Shown: piece by piece, positions 1-6,783 of the stretch | Numbering within the stretch: position 1 is the stretch's first letter | Layout of the letters: each line of letters starts with the position of its first letter | DNA from: Amarobacter sp035326025 | GTDB lineage: Bacteria; Chloroflexota; Dehalococcoidia; Tepidiformales; Tepidiformaceae | Reading direction: 5' to 3' | NCBI GenBank assembly: GCA_035326025.1 | Contig: DAOKYT010000031.1 | Coordinates: 1-30,105 of the forward strand | DNA length: 30,105 nt | Translations under genes and position numbers: made by a program | The notes under the pieces: generated by a model | The model's input: only the letters and a program-made list of their open reading frames with translations | Told to the model about the DNA's origin: nothing | Database searches by the model: none

Positions 1-493
1 GCTGCTGGTTGAGCTGGCTGTGGGCGGCCTGGAGGCGCATGGTGAAGGTGGTGGTAGCGTGCACGAGGGCTGTCCGCGCGGCGGGGGACTCGGGGTCGTT
101 GGTGAGGTCGTGCCAGGCGGCCCAGAACTTGCCGAGCAGCGAGGAGATGCCATCGTCGGACGGGTCGTTGAAGACGACCTCGGCGTTGCGGAGGGGGCGG
201 GCGAAGGCGCTGTACTGGCCCTGGCTGGAGAAAGCCTGGCGGGCCTGGAAGTCCATGAAGAGGTCGCGAATGCGGTTGACGTCCCTGGCATCGACACCGA
301 AGCCGGGGCGGCCAAGGAGGTTATCGCGTGAGAAATGGTCGCTTCCATCGAGGCCGATAGGGCGGAGGAGGACGCGCTGGCGGGAGAAGCCGGGGGTCTG
401 GGCGTTGGCGATGTTGTGGGAGGCGACATCGACGGCAAGCTGGTGTGCACGAAGTGCCTTGACCGCGGTATCGAGTCCGATGGAGAGGCCCAC
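1..493 (-). CDS. flgK: Flagellar hook-associated protein 1 FlgK, N-terminal part (runs off window)
   Basis: FlgK forms the first junction ring between hook and filament. Translating the minus strand from a GTG at 493 gives a typical FlgK/rod-hook N-terminus: a GLDTAVKALRAHQLAVDVAS stretch, then the HNIANAQTPGFSRQRV signature of flagellar axial proteins. The frame stays open to base 1, so about 164 residues are visible and the C-terminus lies outside. The GTG start is supported by an AGGAGG Shine-Dalgarno five bases upstream, which overlaps the stop codon of flgN. It is the last visible gene of the flgM-flgN-flgK run, and FlgN is the chaperone of FlgK, which fits. The SRQRV continuation and this position favour FlgK over FlgG or FlgE. 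Confidence 0.93.
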   Translation of the reverse strand, partial: MGLSIGLDTAVKALRAHQLAVDVASHNIANAQTPGFSRQRVLLRPIGLDGSDHFSRDNLLGRPGFGVDARDVNRIRDLFMDFQARQAFSSQGQYSAFARPLRNAEVVFNDPSDDGISSLLGKFWAAWHDLTNDPESPAARTALVHATTTFTMRLQAAHSQLNQQ

Positions 494-502
494 GCGATCC
501 TC

Positions 503-982
503 CTAAGCGCTGCGCGAGACGAACCCGCTGCCGTCGCGGGCGGTTCGCTTCCCCTGGGCCCCGTAGGTGGGGGAAGTGAAGCCGCCGAGCATGTTTGTCC
601 AGCGTTCGCGCAGCTTCATGGCGTTCAGGAGCAGGTTGGCATTGCGCTCCTGGGCGTCCTTGAGTTCGTGCGCGCGGACCGAGAGGGCGAGGCGGGCCTC
701 GGCGAAGCCGGGGATGCCGAGATCGTCGGCAAGCGAGAGCAGTTCCTCGATGGGGCGGTCTTCGGCGCCGATGGTTCTAAGCAGATTCAAACGCTCGGAT
801 TCGAGGGCCTCGATGGCGTTGGCGGCCTCGATCATGGCGGCACTGGTCGCGGTGATGCGCTCGAAATTCGATTCGAGCAGGGCGGATTGTTCCTCGAGTG
901 CCAGGGCGAGGAGCATGGAGAGGTAGCGTTCCTCGTGGATGAGGAGTTCGAGCACGCGTTCGAGGACGTGCGGGGCGGCCAT
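503..982 (-). CDS. flgN: FlgN-like flagellar export chaperone
   Basis: Predicted 159-residue, largely helical protein. FlgN proteins are cytoplasmic chaperones that hold FlgK and FlgL for the type III export gate. The sequence begins MAAPHVLERVLELLIHEERY, then a long amphipathic helical region with LLALALEEQSALLES, and a C-terminal helix with ERNANLLLNAMKLRERW, the usual FlgN layout. The C-terminal 25 residues are polar and probably disordered. The ATG at 982 is chosen because it lies one base after the flgM stop; an upstream in-frame extension would overlap flgM entirely. Its place between flgM and flgK is the standard order in Firmicutes and Chloroflexota. Family assignment rests on length, helical pattern and context more than on strong motifs. 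Confidence 0.85.
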   Translation of the reverse strand: MAAPHVLERVLELLIHEERYLSMLLALALEEQSALLESNFERITATSAAMIEAANAIEALESERLNLLRTIGAEDRPIEELLSLADDLGIPGFAEARLALSVRAHELKDAQERNANLLLNAMKLRERWTNMLGGFTSPTYGAQGKRTARDGSGFVSRSA

Positions 983-983
983 G

Positions 984-1295
984 TCAGGCGTTCCCGAGGC
1001 CGTTGGCGACGAGGCGCTCGGCGATTTCGCGAGCGCTGGAGCTGTAGGTGCCGTTGGCGATTGCGGCCTTGAGCGCCGCGACTTTCTCGGCGCGCACGTC
1101 GCGCGAATCGGCGACTGCCCGGGCGGCCTCGGCGACGATCCGCCCGCGGTTCGAGAGGTTGAGCACGTCCTGGCGGCCACGGGCCTTGAGGGCTGCCTCG
1201 GCTTCGGCGGAACCCGGGGCAGCCGAGGCGGCGCCGGCGGCGGAGGCCGGGTTCATGTTGGCGCCGGAGAGGTTGAGCCCATCGATGCGTGCCAT
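984..1295 (-). CDS. flgM: Anti-sigma-28 factor FlgM
   Basis: Predicted 103-residue protein. FlgM binds and inhibits the flagellar sigma factor FliA until the hook is finished, then is exported. The N-terminal half is low-complexity and Ala/Gly-rich, typical of an unfolded export region. The C-terminal half carries the conserved pattern: SRDVRAEKVAALKAAIANGTY followed within a few residues by AREIAERLV. The start is taken as ATG 1295, which has a TAGGAG ribosome site eight bases upstream; the in-frame GTG at 1304 is too close to that site. The target FliA is encoded in the same cluster at 3807-4547. The stop falls one base before the flgN start. Confidence 0.93.
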   Translation of the reverse strand: MARIDGLNLSGANMNPASAAGAASAAPGSAEAEAALKARGRQDVLNLSNRGRIVAEAARAVADSRDVRAEKVAALKAAIANGTYSSSAREIAERLVANGLGNA

Positions 1296-1306
1296 GGCGA
1301 GCACTC

Positions 1307-2065
1307 CTACTGGGTGAGTTTGGTGGCGATGGCGAGCATCTCATCGCCGACGGCGAAGGTTTTCGCACAGGCGGAATAGGCGCGCTGGGCGATGATCATC
1401 GCGGTGAATTCCTGTGCCACATCGACATTGGAGCTTTCGAGGGCACCGGGCCGCAATGCGGCGAAACCCTCAGAACCGGCGGTGCCAACCGTCAATTCGC
1501 CGCTGTTCGCGGTGTCGCGGTAGAGGCCGTCGCCGAGGACTTCGAGGCCCGGCGGATTGGCGAACGAGGCGAGCGAGACCTGGCCGACGGCCTCGCGTTG
1601 GCCTTCGGGGTTGAGCGCCGAGATGTTGCCGAAGGCATCGACGGCGGGGGATGTCCAGCCTCCAGGGAGGACGATCGCCTCGCCAGTGGAGGCATCGACG
1701 ACGGGGCGGCCACCGAACGCGACGATCGTGCCATCAACATCGGCATCGAGCGCACCGAAGCGCGTGAAGACGATCGAGCCGCCGGGTTCCCGGACGCGGA
1801 GGAACGACGCGTCTTCGATCGCGAGGTGGAGCGGGTTGCCGGTAGGCTGCACCGAGGCCGGGTCGAGGAGCAGGTCGACGGTTGTCCGGGCGACGCCGAA
1901 GCGGCCACCCTCGGGCTCCTGGAGCGGGTCGATGGTGCCTTCGTGGAGGGCACGGAACTTCTTGAAGGCGGCGGTGTTGACGTTGGCCAGGTTGTGGCCG
2001 ACGGCATCGAGGACGTCCTGGTTGTGGGCCATGCCGCTGGCGGCGGCTCCAAGGATGGTGGGCAT
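1307..2065 (-). CDS. flgG: Flagellar basal-body rod protein, FlgG/FlgF family
   Basis: 252-residue axial protein of the distal rod/hook base. The N-terminus has the rod-hook motif (VLDAVGHNLANVNTAAFKKF). A central beta-rich domain follows, including a VFTRFGALDADVDGTIV stretch equivalent to the FlgG 'RDG-F' hairpin. The C-terminus ends with the FlgG-type signature LESSNVDVAQEFTAMIIAQR. The start ATG 2065 has a GGAG ribosome site and lies three bases after the stop of a paralogous rod gene. Two tandem FlgF/FlgG-family genes are the usual arrangement; which is functionally FlgG and which FlgF cannot be settled here, and I give the symbol to the copy with the better conserved C-terminal signature. 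A Cys occurs in the C-terminal helix (YSACAKTF), which is unusual for axial proteins. Confidence 0.88.
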   Translation of the reverse strand: MPTILGAAASGMAHNQDVLDAVGHNLANVNTAAFKKFRALHEGTIDPLQEPEGGRFGVARTTVDLLLDPASVQPTGNPLHLAIEDASFLRVREPGGSIVFTRFGALDADVDGTIVAFGGRPVVDASTGEAIVLPGGWTSPAVDAFGNISALNPEGQREAVGQVSLASFANPPGLEVLGDGLYRDTANSGELTVGTAGSEGFAALRPGALESSNVDVAQEFTAMIIAQRAYSACAKTFAVGDEMLAIATKLTQ

Positions 2066-2068
2066 GGG

Positions 2069-2830
2069 TTACGCTCCGAGCCGGCCGATTTCGCCGGCGG
2101 CCTGGTCGAGGGTCCCGTCGAGGCGGGCGAGGACGGCCTGGTTGGCCTGGTAGGTGCGCTGGACGGCGAGGAGGGAGGTCAGCTCCTCGACGAGATTGGT
2201 GTTCGAGCCTTCGAGGAATCCCTGGCGGATGCCGCCATTGACCGGGGTACCGGTGGCTTCCGAGCGGAAGTAGGACTCGCCGGAGCGGACGAGCTGGCCC
2301 GGGGCGAAATCGAGGACGGCCAGCCGGGCCACTTCGTCCTGGCCATCGAGGATGGTCCCGCCGGCGGTGATCGAGACGGTTGAGGGCGGGAGCGAGATGC
2401 GCTGGCCCCGCGCATCGAGCACGAAGTAGCCGTGACTGGTGACCAGGTTGCCTTCGCCATCGCGGCTGAAGCGGCCATCGCGGGTGTAGAAGGTAGCGCC
2501 GCCGGGGCCTTCGACCTGGAAGAAGCCGTCGCCGAGAGCGAGATCGAGCTCGTTGCCGGTTGGGGTGAGGATGCCGCCGGTGAAGTCGGTGGCGAATTCG
2601 GCGATGAAGGTGCCGGTGCCGATCTGGCCGACGACGGCCTGGATACGGGCGGAGATGGGGGCGGGCACCGGCGCCTGCTGGGAGATGAGGACATCCTCGA
2701 AGGGCGCAAGGGAGGCGTGCTCGCGCTTAAAGCCCACGGTGTTGGCGTTGGCGATGTTGTTGGCCAGGACATCCTGGTAGCGCCACGCGGCCTCGAGGGC
2801 GGTGAAGGCGCTGTAGAGACCCTTGATCAT
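2069..2830 (-). CDS. flgF: Flagellar basal-body rod protein, FlgF/FlgG family (upstream copy)
   Basis: 253-residue rod protein. It opens MIKGLYSAFTALEAAWRYQD and continues with the axial-protein motif VLANNIANANTVGFKRE. The mid-domain hairpin reads ATFYTRDGRFSRDGEGNLVT, and the C-terminus is LEGSNTNLVEELTSLLAVQR, all hallmarks of the FlgE/F/G superfamily. ATG 2830 has GGAGG eight bases upstream and overlaps the stop of the LPXTG gene by four bases (ATGA), so the two are probably translationally coupled. FlgF is assigned by order and by pairing with the next gene; FlgG or the FlhO/FlhP naming used in Bacillus would be equally defensible. Confidence 0.87.
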   Translation of the reverse strand: MIKGLYSAFTALEAAWRYQDVLANNIANANTVGFKREHASLAPFEDVLISQQAPVPAPISARIQAVVGQIGTGTFIAEFATDFTGGILTPTGNELDLALGDGFFQVEGPGGATFYTRDGRFSRDGEGNLVTSHGYFVLDARGQRISLPPSTVSITAGGTILDGQDEVARLAVLDFAPGQLVRSGESYFRSEATGTPVNGGIRQGFLEGSNTNLVEELTSLLAVQRTYQANQAVLARLDGTLDQAAGEIGRLGA

Positions 2831-3444
2831 TGGCGTGCCCTCCGGCGGTGAAGACTGAGGAAGATGAGCGCGAGACCACCGGCGGCGCCGGCGGCCATGA
2901 GCGTGCGGCCGAGCCGCTGGGTGGTGGTGAGTGGGGGGTTTTCGCCGGTCTCGGGAAGGGAGCCGGGCCGGATGTCGCCGCCGGCGGCACCGGAAGCATC
3001 GGAGATGACGGTGAAGCGGCCGGCGATGGAGCGGTCGGACGGCATCGTGTCTGGCGGGGAGGCCGGGCCGCGCGCGGCGACCACGAAGAGATCGTAGTTG
3101 TAGCTGGCGAGGCCGGATAGCTTTGTCTCGAGCGCCCCGATGCCCGCGGCATCGACGCTGATTTGCCCCACGAAGAAGGGCGCGGCATCGCCACCGGTGA
3201 GCCAGCCTTCGTAGGTGTAGCCCTCGGCTGGCGGGAGGTTCTTCACATCGACGCGGGCGTAGGCTTCGGCGAAGGAGAATTCGAGGACGCCTTCGGCATC
3301 GTGGGGGCCGAAGTTGGAGACACCTTCGAGGTAGATGAGCTTGACGAGTTGAGGCACGCCGTTTGCACGCGCGCCCGGCGCGGCGAACGCGGCTGGCACG
3401 AGCAGCAAGAACGCTGCGATCGTGGCGGCGAGGCGCGCGGGCAT
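2827..3444 (-). CDS. Exported protein with LPXTG cell-wall sorting signal, RskA-like domain
   Basis: 205-residue exported protein of unknown function. Residues 1-21 form a signal peptide ending AAFA. Residues ~30-145 form a beta-rich domain; the segment GYTYEGWLTGG followed by VGQISVDAAG resembles the outside domain of RskA-type anti-sigma-K proteins. Residues 163-167 are LPETG, followed by a hydrophobic helix (~181-198) and a basic RRRAR tail: the three-part sorting signal recognised by class A sortases. It is embedded in the flagellar operon, overlapping both the upstream SwrB-like gene and the downstream rod gene. No anti-sigma helical region is present, so it is not itself an anti-sigma factor. 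A role at the cell wall where the rod passes is inference. No sortase gene is visible here. Confidence 0.8.
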   Translation of the reverse strand: MPARLAATIAAFLLLVPAAFAAPGARANGVPQLVKLIYLEGVSNFGPHDAEGVLEFSFAEAYARVDVKNLPPAEGYTYEGWLTGGDAAPFFVGQISVDAAGIGALETKLSGLASYNYDLFVVAARGPASPPDTMPSDRSIAGRFTVISDASGAAGGDIRPGSLPETGENPPLTTTQRLGRTLMAAGAAGGLALIFLSLHRRRARQ

Positions 3445-3797
3445 CAGCCGGCGATCCCCTGGCGGCGGAGGAGCAGGCGAACCTCTTCCTCACTCTTTCG
3501 CATGCGGCGGGCGAGCGCGGCAACATCGACACCGGTCTCGGCGACGCGGGCGGCAAGCGAGGTGGCCGGCGCGGCGGGGCGGGGCGCAGGCGCCGATCGG
3601 TAGGCTGCCTCGGCGGCTCGCGCGGAGGCCGCGTGAGCCGAATCGTGAGTGGCGGGCGCGTGGCGCATGCGGGCGGAAGGGTGGCGGCGCCGGACGCTGC
3701 TCGCGCTCTTGAGCGCGTGGAGCTGGGTGTAGAGATAGAAGATGGCTCCGAGGCAGACCAGCTGGGAGATGGCGAGGAGGGCAATCGCGTCGTTCAT
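3444..3797 (-). CDS. SwrB/DUF2802-like membrane protein downstream of fliA
   Basis: 117-residue protein: one N-terminal transmembrane helix (residues ~4-24, AIALLAISQLVCLGAIFYL), a low-complexity Ala/Arg/Pro linker, then a short C-terminal helical module (VDVAALARRMRKSEEEVRLL) of the 'helix - insert - segment - E-E-V-LLL' type seen at the end of DUF2802 and SwrB proteins. In Bacillus, swrB lies directly downstream of sigD and helps activate flagellar export assembly; this gene likewise follows the sigma-28 gene by nine bases. Family membership is inferred from architecture and synteny rather than strong sequence identity. ATG 3797 has GAGG about eight bases upstream. The stop overlaps the next start by one base (TGATG). 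Confidence 0.65.
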   Translation of the reverse strand: MNDAIALLAISQLVCLGAIFYLYTQLHALKSASSVRRRHPSARMRHAPATHDSAHAASARAAEAAYRSAPAPRPAAPATSLAARVAETGVDVAALARRMRKSEEEVRLLLRRQGIAG

Positions 3798-3806
3798 TTC
3801 GATACC

Positions 3807-4547
3807 TCAGGCGTTGCGTTCGCGTGCCAGGCGGGCGCGCAGGCGGCCAAGCGCGCGCCCATGGAGCTGGCAGACCCGGGATTCGGAGATTTCGAGGATC
3901 TGGGCGATTTCCTTCATGGTCATTTCATCGCGGTAGTAGAGGCTGACGATGAGCCACTCGCGTTCGGGGAGGGTTTTGATAGCGCCGGTGAGGGCATCGA
4001 TGAGCTGGCGCTTTTCGAGGCGCCGGGTGAAGTCCTCCTCGTTGGGGTCGGCGGGGAGCTCGGTGGGGGCGGAGCCATCGTCGTTCGCATCGCGATCCAG
4101 GAGGCCATCGAGCGAGACGGTGACCCAGCTGCAATCGATGAGGGCCTGGTTGTACTGGTCGATGGTGAGGCCCATGAGTTCGGCGGCTTCTTCGTCGGTG
4201 GGCTCGCGGCCGTGTTCGAGGGTGAAGGAGACGTGGATGGCCTCGAGCTTCTTGGCTTTCTGGCGGACCGAGCGAGGGAGCCGGTCGAGCGAGCGGAGGG
4301 CATCGATGATGGCGCCGCGGATGCGGCTGATGGCATACGTTTCGAACTTGACGCCCTTGCTGCCGTCGAAGCGGTCGAGGGCCTCGATGAGGCCGATGGT
4401 GCCGTAGCTGAGGATGTCCTCGTAGTCGAGGATTGCGGGGAGGCCAATGGCGAGGCGGCCAACGACGTACTTGACGAGCGGCGCGTATTGCCTGATGGCG
4501 GCGTCGCGGTCGGAGAGGGCGGCCGGGGCTTCACTTGCAAGGGCCAT
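3807..4547 (-). CDS. fliA: RNA polymerase sigma factor FliA (sigma-28)
   Basis: 246-residue sigma-70-family factor that directs transcription of late flagellar genes. Region 2 is clear: YAPLVKYVVGRLA, then YEDILSYGTIGLIEALDRFD and VKFETYAISRIRGAIIDALR, the FliA/WhiG form of the core-binding and -10 recognition helices. Region 3 contains HGREPTDEEAAELMGL. Region 4 contains LPEREWLIVSLYYRDEMTMK and the DNA-binding helix EIAQILEISESRVCQLHGRA. Length is normal for the family (about 240-260). ATG 4547 has AAGGAG seven bases upstream. Its antagonist FlgM is in the same operon. Near-adjacent spacing to the genes on both sides suggests it is co-transcribed from the flagellar operon, as sigD is in Bacillus. 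Confidence 0.97.
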   Translation of the reverse strand: MALASEAPAALSDRDAAIRQYAPLVKYVVGRLAIGLPAILDYEDILSYGTIGLIEALDRFDGSKGVKFETYAISRIRGAIIDALRSLDRLPRSVRQKAKKLEAIHVSFTLEHGREPTDEEAAELMGLTIDQYNQALIDCSWVTVSLDGLLDRDANDDGSAPTELPADPNEEDFTRRLEKRQLIDALTGAIKTLPEREWLIVSLYYRDEMTMKEIAQILEISESRVCQLHGRALGRLRARLARERNA

Positions 4548-4566
4548 GGGACAGCTCCTTCACGGG

Positions 4567-4824
4567 CTACTCAGGGGATTCGGTGGCTTCGGGTTCGGCG
4601 GGCAGCCCGGGTTCCTCGGCCGGCGGGGACGGGGGCGGAGTGGTGAGGAGGACGGCCTCGGCGCCAAAGGCCATCACGGTGACGAGGAGAAAGAAGAAGA
4701 CGGCCCGGAGCAGCGCCTGGTCGAGGGCGACGCCAGAACGGGTAGCGAGCCAGACGCTGAGGGCGGCAACGGAGAGCGCGAGCCAGACTCCGTAACGGGC
4801 GATGGTGTAGGGCGGGAAGGTCAT
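4567..4824 (-). CDS. Small two-helix membrane protein of unknown function
   Basis: 85-residue protein lying between the PilZ gene and fliA. Two hydrophobic helices are visible, at about residues 9-27 (RYGVWLALSVAALSVWLAT) and 38-61 (LLRAVFFFLLVTVMAFGAEA), followed by a Pro/Glu-rich, acidic tail (TTPPPSPPAEEPGLPAEPEA). I do not recognise a family. The start is set at ATG 4824 because it overlaps the PilZ stop by four bases (ATGA); a much longer in-frame extension would lie entirely inside the PilZ gene. Its stop is 19 bases before fliA. Its consistent operon position suggests a motility-associated membrane accessory, but no function can be read from the sequence. Confidence 0.75.
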   Translation of the reverse strand: MTFPPYTIARYGVWLALSVAALSVWLATRSGVALDQALLRAVFFFLLVTVMAFGAEAVLLTTPPPSPPAEEPGLPAEPEATESPE

Positions 4825-5513
4825 AGTTGTCCCCGCCTCCGCATTTCGAGCTGGCGCCGCATCATGTAGCGGGCGATGACGTCTCGGTCGGCACGCGAGA
4901 TATCGGTGAATTCGCAGTGGATGCGGTGCATGCGGTTGCCCGCTGCCGGCTCGCGGACCTGGGTGACGCGAAGGCGAGCGTGGATTTCGCCAGCCTCGGG
5001 GAGGGTGGCGTGCAGGCCGATGCGCTCGCCAGCCATGACGAGCTTGCGGCTGGTGATGCAGCAACCCCCTTCGCTAAGGTCGACGATGATGCCATCCAGG
5101 GGCTCTTCGGATGCGGGTTCGGCGGCGTCGATGACGAGGCGATAGAGCGACCCTGGCTTAATGGCGACGGGGAGCCGGAAGTTGCGGCGGCGCTCCATGC
5201 TTTCGACGGAGCCGGGGAGCCGCAGATATTCGTGCATGCCATCGGGGCTGTGGCCGACGACTTCGGTCACGAAGAGCCAGCGTTTGCGCTGGTGGATGTA
5301 GTGGGCATGGACGAGGGTGCCGGCGGGGAACGGGCGAGGCCGCAGACCGCGCATGGGGACGAGGATGGCGATGCGATCATGGTCGACATCCTCGACGCGG
5401 GTGACGTGGGTTTCGCCCTCGCGCCCGGAGGAGACATCGAGCCGCAACGTGATGCCTGGCAGCAGTCCCTGGGCCATGAAGGGATTCTTACGCTGTGGCG
5501 ACGAGGCGCCCAT
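4821..5513 (-). CDS. PilZ-domain c-di-GMP effector, YcgR/YpfA-like
   Basis: 230-residue cytoplasmic protein with an N-terminal YcgR-like flagellar-brake domain and a C-terminal PilZ domain. In the family, binding of cyclic di-GMP lets the protein act on the stator or rotor and slow swimming. Both c-di-GMP binding motifs are intact: RRRNFR at residues ~108-113 and DLSEGG at ~145-150. It sits directly after flhF, in the slot often taken by flhG. The start is uncertain. ATG 5513 has a GGGAG ribosome site and overlaps flhF by 26 bases; ATG 5477 lies after the flhF stop and starts closer to the domain (MAQGLLPG) but has no convincing ribosome site. The stop overlaps the next gene by four bases. 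Confidence 0.9.
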   Translation of the reverse strand: MGASSPQRKNPFMAQGLLPGITLRLDVSSGREGETHVTRVEDVDHDRIAILVPMRGLRPRPFPAGTLVHAHYIHQRKRWLFVTEVVGHSPDGMHEYLRLPGSVESMERRRNFRLPVAIKPGSLYRLVIDAAEPASEEPLDGIIVDLSEGGCCITSRKLVMAGERIGLHATLPEAGEIHARLRVTQVREPAAGNRMHRIHCEFTDISRADRDVIARYMMRRQLEMRRRGQL

Positions 5514-6783
5514 TGGTCGTCTCCCGTGAACTCGTAGTGAAGACCCCTGATGCGAGCGTGAGGGGGTCCGCAACAGCGATGCCGGTGGCGACATCGCGTC
5601 CCGAGGATAGAAAAGCGAGGCCGAGCCGGGTCTCCATCACCATGGAGAGAACGGGTGCCAGGCCGGTGACAAGATCGGTATGGGTAAGGACAGCGCCGGC
5701 GCAGGCGGCGGCATCGAAGGCCATGACCTGGGAGGCGAGGATGGCGGCATCCCAGTGGGCGGGGAGGGCGAGGTAGGCGAAATGCTGGACCCCGGGGATC
5801 GGTGGGGGAGCCCAGCGGCCGGGCGGGACATCGACGAAGATGCAGGCGCCGCGGGGTGCGCGGGTGACGGCGTGCACGAGCTCCTGGGGTGAGAATGCTT
5901 CGAACACGGGGATGCCGATGGCTTCGCCATAGGCGTGGACCTGGGCGGGCCCGCCGGTGTGCGAGGTATCGGCGGCGACGAGGATGGCGGCGCGGCCGGC
6001 ATCGGCGCAGTCGAGCGCCATGCGCATAAGGGCTGTCGTCCGCCCGGAGCCAGCCGGGCCCTGGATGGTGATGATGGCGGTGTGGCCCTCGGAGGGATAG
6101 GCAACGTCGAGGGAGAGGAGTGCGGCTTCGAGGGCGCGGGCGGGGTCGCCTTCGGCGGGCGATGCGGCAGCCACGAGGCGCGCCGCCTCGGGAGAGAAGC
6201 CCGCGGAGACGAGCAGGCCAGCCACTCCGGGCTCGACCGGGCTGAATGGTGACGCGGCGGCGGGTGCGGTGGCCGGCGCCGGTCCGGGCTCACGAGGAGG
6301 GCGCCCGCGGGTGACGATACGGGGCCGTTCGCCCCACTGGACGGCCGGAGGCGGGGGCTCGGCAGGTGGCGGCGTAAACGGCGCCAGCGCATCGCGGGGC
6401 GGGAGGCCGGGGCCGGCGGTGGGCGCCTGGACGAAGCCTTCGAGCCAATCGGGGGCCGGGCCCTGGGAACCCGGCAGGGGGCGTGGGGTAGGGGTGGCCG
6501 GGCCAACAGACTCACGAGCGGCGAGGTCTTCGAGGTCGCCCACGGTGAGAGGCTTACCGTCGTATTCGGCGCGGGCGAGGGCGCCTTCCACCAGTGACTG
6601 CTGGAGTGCGAACGGGAGCCCCGAATCGCCGGATGCGGGTGCGGCGAGGACCTCGATGAGGGGGTCGGCGCCCTCGCGGAGGAGCGAGCGGGTGCGGACG
6701 ATGACGGCATCGGGGCCGAGTTCGCTCCGGACGCGGGCGAAGATGCGGGCGGTGTCGTTACCGATGTAGCGTTTCGTTTCCAA
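5488..6783 (-). CDS. flhF: FlhF-like SRP-type protein with degenerate GTPase motifs
   Basis: 431 residues. FlhF is normally an SRP-family GTPase that sets flagellar position and number. The N-terminus METKRYIGNDTARIFARVRS with ELGPDAVIV is the FlhF signature. A long Pro/Ala-rich linker (~92-180) precedes a helical N domain and the G domain. Every GTPase motif is altered: P-loop GPAGSGRTT (residues 242-250) has Arg in place of the usual Lys; the DTYR motif is DTSH (272-275); DTAGR is DVPPGR (318-323); TKLD is THTD (367-370). The fold pattern around them is retained. The gene overlaps the end of flhA by 26 bases. No MinD-like flhG follows. I infer a pseudo-GTPase; nucleotide binding may be weak or lost. 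Confidence 0.9.
   Translation of the reverse strand: METKRYIGNDTARIFARVRSELGPDAVIVRTRSLLREGADPLIEVLAAPASGDSGLPFALQQSLVEGALARAEYDGKPLTVGDLEDLAARESVGPATPTPRPLPGSQGPAPDWLEGFVQAPTAGPGLPPRDALAPFTPPPAEPPPPAVQWGERPRIVTRGRPPREPGPAPATAPAAASPFSPVEPGVAGLLVSAGFSPEAARLVAAASPAEGDPARALEAALLSLDVAYPSEGHTAIITIQGPAGSGRTTALMRMALDCADAGRAAILVAADTSHTGGPAQVHAYGEAIGIPVFEAFSPQELVHAVTRAPRGACIFVDVPPGRWAPPPIPGVQHFAYLALPAHWDAAILASQVMAFDAAACAGAVLTHTDLVTGLAPVLSMVMETRLGLAFLSSGRDVATGIAVADPLTLASGVFTTSSRETTNGRLVATA

Noticed and set aside
2069..3784. A 571-codon minus-strand frame fusing upstream sequence to the rod protein
   Set aside because: The upstream part is an out-of-frame Arg/Pro-rich reading of the LPXTG and SwrB-like genes; the rod gene has its own ATG and GGAGG site at 2830.
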